From: Acidobacteriaceae bacterium
Lineage (GTDB): Bacteria; Acidobacteriota; Terriglobia; Bryobacterales; Bryobacteraceae
Length of the DNA: 8,495 bases
Direction of reading: 5' to 3'
Assembly (NCBI GenBank): GCA_019244945.1
Contig: JAFASD010000441.1
Location: forward strand, 1-8,495
Positions 6,312 to 8,495 of the stretch are shown here, in pieces; the stretch's first letter is position 1, and every line of letters starts with the position of its first letter. Under the pieces are notes generated by a model. The model worked only from the letters and a program-made list of their open reading frames with translations. It had not been told where the DNA came from and did not search any database. Both the position numbers and the translations under genes were made by a program.

Positions 6312-6405
6312 GTAGAGAGTGGCGGAGAAGCGAAACATCATCGGTGAAGGAGCGCAAACGTGAATGGCCGGGCTGTTCTTGCGACGCTTCAGGAACAAGC
6401 ATTTA
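6312..6405. other. Convergent intergenic gap
   Basis: These 94 bp lie between two converging stop codons. I looked for a bidirectional terminator and found only a weak TGTTC/GAACA pairing with a long loop and no T-run on either strand, so termination here is not explained by an obvious intrinsic hairpin. Confidence 0.4.
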
Positions 6406-8495
6406 TCAAATTGGCTTGCGGTCGAACTTCTCCGCGGACTGCGATCTGTCTCCGTTACTGAGGGGCGTTTGCTTGCGCACGCCTTCAGCGATAAAGAAGG
6501 TGTAATATGCCAGGAATCCCACAATGGCAGGCATGGCGGCCAGGCAGAAGATATCAGAAATCTCGAACTGCTTCTGAACCAGCATGTTGTTCGAGAAAAC
6601 AGTGGGTAATAACAACAGAAGCACGTTCTCAACACCGCGGAACAAAAGCGTCCAGTTACAGAAACGCCAGAACGCTTGCGAGTTAGAGGGGAAGAGCTGC
6701 CAAATTAGAACAGTCGTGAAGATCAGACCGATGACCCAGGCGTGCAAACCCTCCCGAGTAAGACCGCCGCTCGACATCCCCCAATAGACCAGGAAAATCA
6801 CAAAAGGAACCACGAAAATAAGCGAAACATAAATGGTCTTTTTGACCAAGCCCAACCAGAACGCGCGCAGCAGGTAGCCAAAAAAGAAGCCGATACCAAC
6901 GCCGAAGGGCAGCGTGTTCCAGTATTGAAAGAAAAAGCGGATCAGAGGTGACGAGGATTGATAGATGGATGTGGTTTCCAGGCTGTCACGATGAAACAGA
7001 AACAGATTCATCGGAATCAGCGTGTTCAGCGCAGAATCCATCCTGGAATGGAGCCAGTTGGATAACGTCAGCTTCGTGCTCGCCGTCATGGTGACGTAAC
7101 TCAGGAAGTAATTTTGGGCAAAAGATCCTCGGTTGAGCAACAGCCAAAGTAGGATCCAGACGAAGGTTCCCAAGGAGAGAGTTGCGATGCGTCGCGCCGA
7201 TATCCATAGGGTGGACGGACTTCCAAATAGAAACGCCATGGCGGCCAGCGCAGGAAGCCAAAGCAATGCGGATGGATGCACCAGATATCCCAAGCCCACC
7301 ACGAATCCGGCCCAGAAATAAAAAGAACGCAGCACCAGGTAAGCGCCAATGAGAACGAAAGCAGCCGAAAGCAGTTTCGGCCAGGTAAAGTACACCTCGT
7401 GAATGACGAAGGGCGCGCTGACAGTAGCTAGGAAGGCCAGCAACGGCCAGTTGCCGGGAAGGACGTACGCGGCCAAGCCGAACACAGTGATGAGCGCACA
7501 AGACGCTAATACGATCATCGATATGCGATAGGCTGCGAACCCTTGCGGATCGAAGAGTTGCCATGGTGCATCCGGCATGAAGCCATTCACCTGTACGGGG
7601 CTGGAAAGCACGATTGGCGCAACAGCGAGACTTGCTATTGGACCACGACTGGAATAGCTCCACGGATAGTAAAATTCATGGGCGAAACCGCCGTGCGGCG
7701 AGGCACGGAGTGCAACAAGCTGCACTCCATGGAATGAGATACGGCTGTCGGCTCTTCCACCCGGTTCAAGCGTGCGCGAAATGCGTCCGGCATAAAGCTC
7801 GCCGGCGGGCCCCAGCGAGTAAGTCGATTTGATAACACCAAGGAGACCCACGAGTACAACGATGGCCAGGACTCGCCGTTCCAGTGCAGACGTAAATGTC
7901 GTGAGCGGTACGCGTGCGAGAGCGTAACAAGCGAAGAGCAAAAGAATGGCGAGCCCGGAGCGACAAATCCAACGCGGCTTAATGCGTTCCGGTCCGAACC
8001 ACGCGAGCAAGCCAAGAAGCGCTAAGATCAAAATCCCTGGTAGCGGAATCCACAGGAAAGACAACGTTCTATATCTTTGGCGAAGCAAGAGACCGGGCGA
8101 CAAAAAGGAGACAAACGCGCCGGCGGTGACCACGAAAATCATCAAGATCTGTTTGGCTGTTTGTAAATTGTCGATGTTCTGAATGAGAAAAGGGTCGGAA
8201 AATCCCAGCCACCCCTGTTTCGTGCTGGAGCCGTCGATTGCGTGAATGACGAAGCGGAGTGGTTTTTCCGCTTGCGGCAATTCGATTTCTCTAACCCACC
8301 ATGCTTCGCCGGGCGCCAACTCAGGAGGTATTCGCAGGCTCTTGACGCCGGAGGTGCCAGTGACATACTCGATGAACAGTCTGTTCCCTGGAGTATTGAG
8401 GTACCCAGAGATGTACAGGGCAAAACGCGGCACGGCGGGATACCAGCGGCTATAAGCGGAACCGGTGGACGCGTCTGATCCAAGCCAGGATCCAT
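6406..8495 (-). CDS. Large multi-pass membrane protein, possible GT39/ArnT-like glycosyltransferase (5' end outside window)
   Basis: A frame open from the right edge to a TGA at 6408-6406; 695 residues are visible. A GTG at 8433 could be taken as the start, but the frame continues upstream as WLGSDASTGSAYSRWYPA, which runs smoothly into the same domain, so the gene is cut by the window. Residues 1 to about 110 form a soluble domain (ALYISGYLNTPGNRLFIEY, FVIHAIDGSS, GWLGFSDPF), with beta-sandwich-like alternation, presumably outside the cytoplasm. About 13 hydrophobic segments follow, starting near 115-135, 143-165 and 176-194, with later ones to 645-668. A loop at about 222-285 contains ELYAGRISRTLEPGG and FYYPWSYSSRGP. 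The stretch EVYFTWPKLLSAAFVLIGAY then GLGYLVHPSALLWLPAL resembles the middle of PMT/GT39-type polyprenyl-sugar transferases. The usual acidic first-loop motif is not clear, so enzymatic function is only a suggestion. A charged cytoplasmic tail ends the protein. Confidence 0.88.
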   Translation of the reverse strand, partial: GSWLGSDASTGSAYSRWYPAVPRFALYISGYLNTPGNRLFIEYVTGTSGVKSLRIPPELAPGEAWWVREIELPQAEKPLRFVIHAIDGSSTKQGWLGFSDPFLIQNIDNLQTAKQILMIFVVTAGAFVSFLSPGLLLRQRYRTLSFLWIPLPGILILALLGLLAWFGPERIKPRWICRSGLAILLLFACYALARVPLTTFTSALERRVLAIVVLVGLLGVIKSTYSLGPAGELYAGRISRTLEPGGRADSRISFHGVQLVALRASPHGGFAHEFYYPWSYSSRGPIASLAVAPIVLSSPVQVNGFMPDAPWQLFDPQGFAAYRISMIVLASCALITVFGLAAYVLPGNWPLLAFLATVSAPFVIHEVYFTWPKLLSAAFVLIGAYLVLRSFYFWAGFVVGLGYLVHPSALLWLPALAAMAFLFGSPSTLWISARRIATLSLGTFVWILLWLLLNRGSFAQNYFLSYVTMTASTKLTLSNWLHSRMDSALNTLIPMNLFLFHRDSLETTSIYQSSSPLIRFFFQYWNTLPFGVGIGFFFGYLLRAFWLGLVKKTIYVSLIFVVPFVIFLVYWGMSSGGLTREGLHAWVIGLIFTTVLIWQLFPSNSQAFWRFCNWTLLFRGVENVLLLLLPTVFSNNMLVQKQFEISDIFCLAAMPAIVGFLAYYTFFIAEGVRKQTPLSNGDRSQSAEKFDRKPI

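Noticed and set aside
6986..7663. 225-codon minus-strand frame overlapping the membrane protein
   Set aside because: It is a shifted frame of the same DNA, with Arg/His/Ser-rich composition, no start context and no hydrophobic pattern of its own; the 6406-8495 frame explains the region.
8433..8433. GTG at 8433 as the start of the membrane protein
   Set aside because: The coding frame continues upstream to the window edge with residues that belong to the same soluble domain, so the true start is outside the window.
1..8495. Defence island, CRISPR, toxin-antitoxin or biosynthetic cluster
   Set aside because: Every substantial coding region is accounted for by housekeeping-like or envelope genes; no nuclease, helicase, transposase, short spaced repeats or paired small genes were seen.

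Overview
The window most likely comes from an acidobacterium (Acidobacteriota). The evidence is the combination of a lone two-module MacB/FtsX-type permease of the kind amplified in that phylum (ADOP), a remnant of an Oar-type TonB-dependent receptor with the plug wording typical of the large acidobacterial families, a class B/P DyP peroxidase, and moderate-to-high GC. This is inferred from protein style; there is no rRNA or marker gene to confirm it.

Layout from left to right. Positions 1-82 (minus) hold the first 27 codons of a probable GNAT acetyltransferase that runs off the left edge. Positions 117-2546 (minus) are a complete 809-residue ADOP permease. An 82-bp gap with a GTCCC/GGGAC dyad separates it from a DyP-type haem peroxidase (2629-3513, minus) with an intact active site. 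Between the peroxidase and about 3780 lies a strongly dyad-rich, apparently non-coding segment, including a plus-strand terminator-like hairpin. It abuts, and seems to supply the aberrant tail of, a broken TonB-receptor gene (3699-4334, minus). That gene keeps a signal peptide and part of the plug but has lost most of the N-terminal domain and the whole barrel.

Positions 4494-5288 (minus) encode an unrecognised exported protein, possibly a lipoprotein. It is divergent from a metallo-beta-lactamase-fold hydrolase of the NAPE-PLD/UlaG-like type (5391-6311, plus) with a full set of metal ligands. The right end (6406-8495, minus) is a large multi-pass membrane protein, open at its N-terminus at the window edge. 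It has an extracytoplasmic beta-type domain followed by about 13 membrane segments and looks like an integral-membrane glycosyltransferase or related protein.

The genes do not form an obvious pathway or operon. They are mostly single transcription units separated by 80-210 bp, and no defence system, mobile element with transposase, CRISPR array or biosynthetic cluster is visible. The most unusual item is the dyad cluster joined to the truncated receptor, which may be an uncharacterised structured intergenic repeat.
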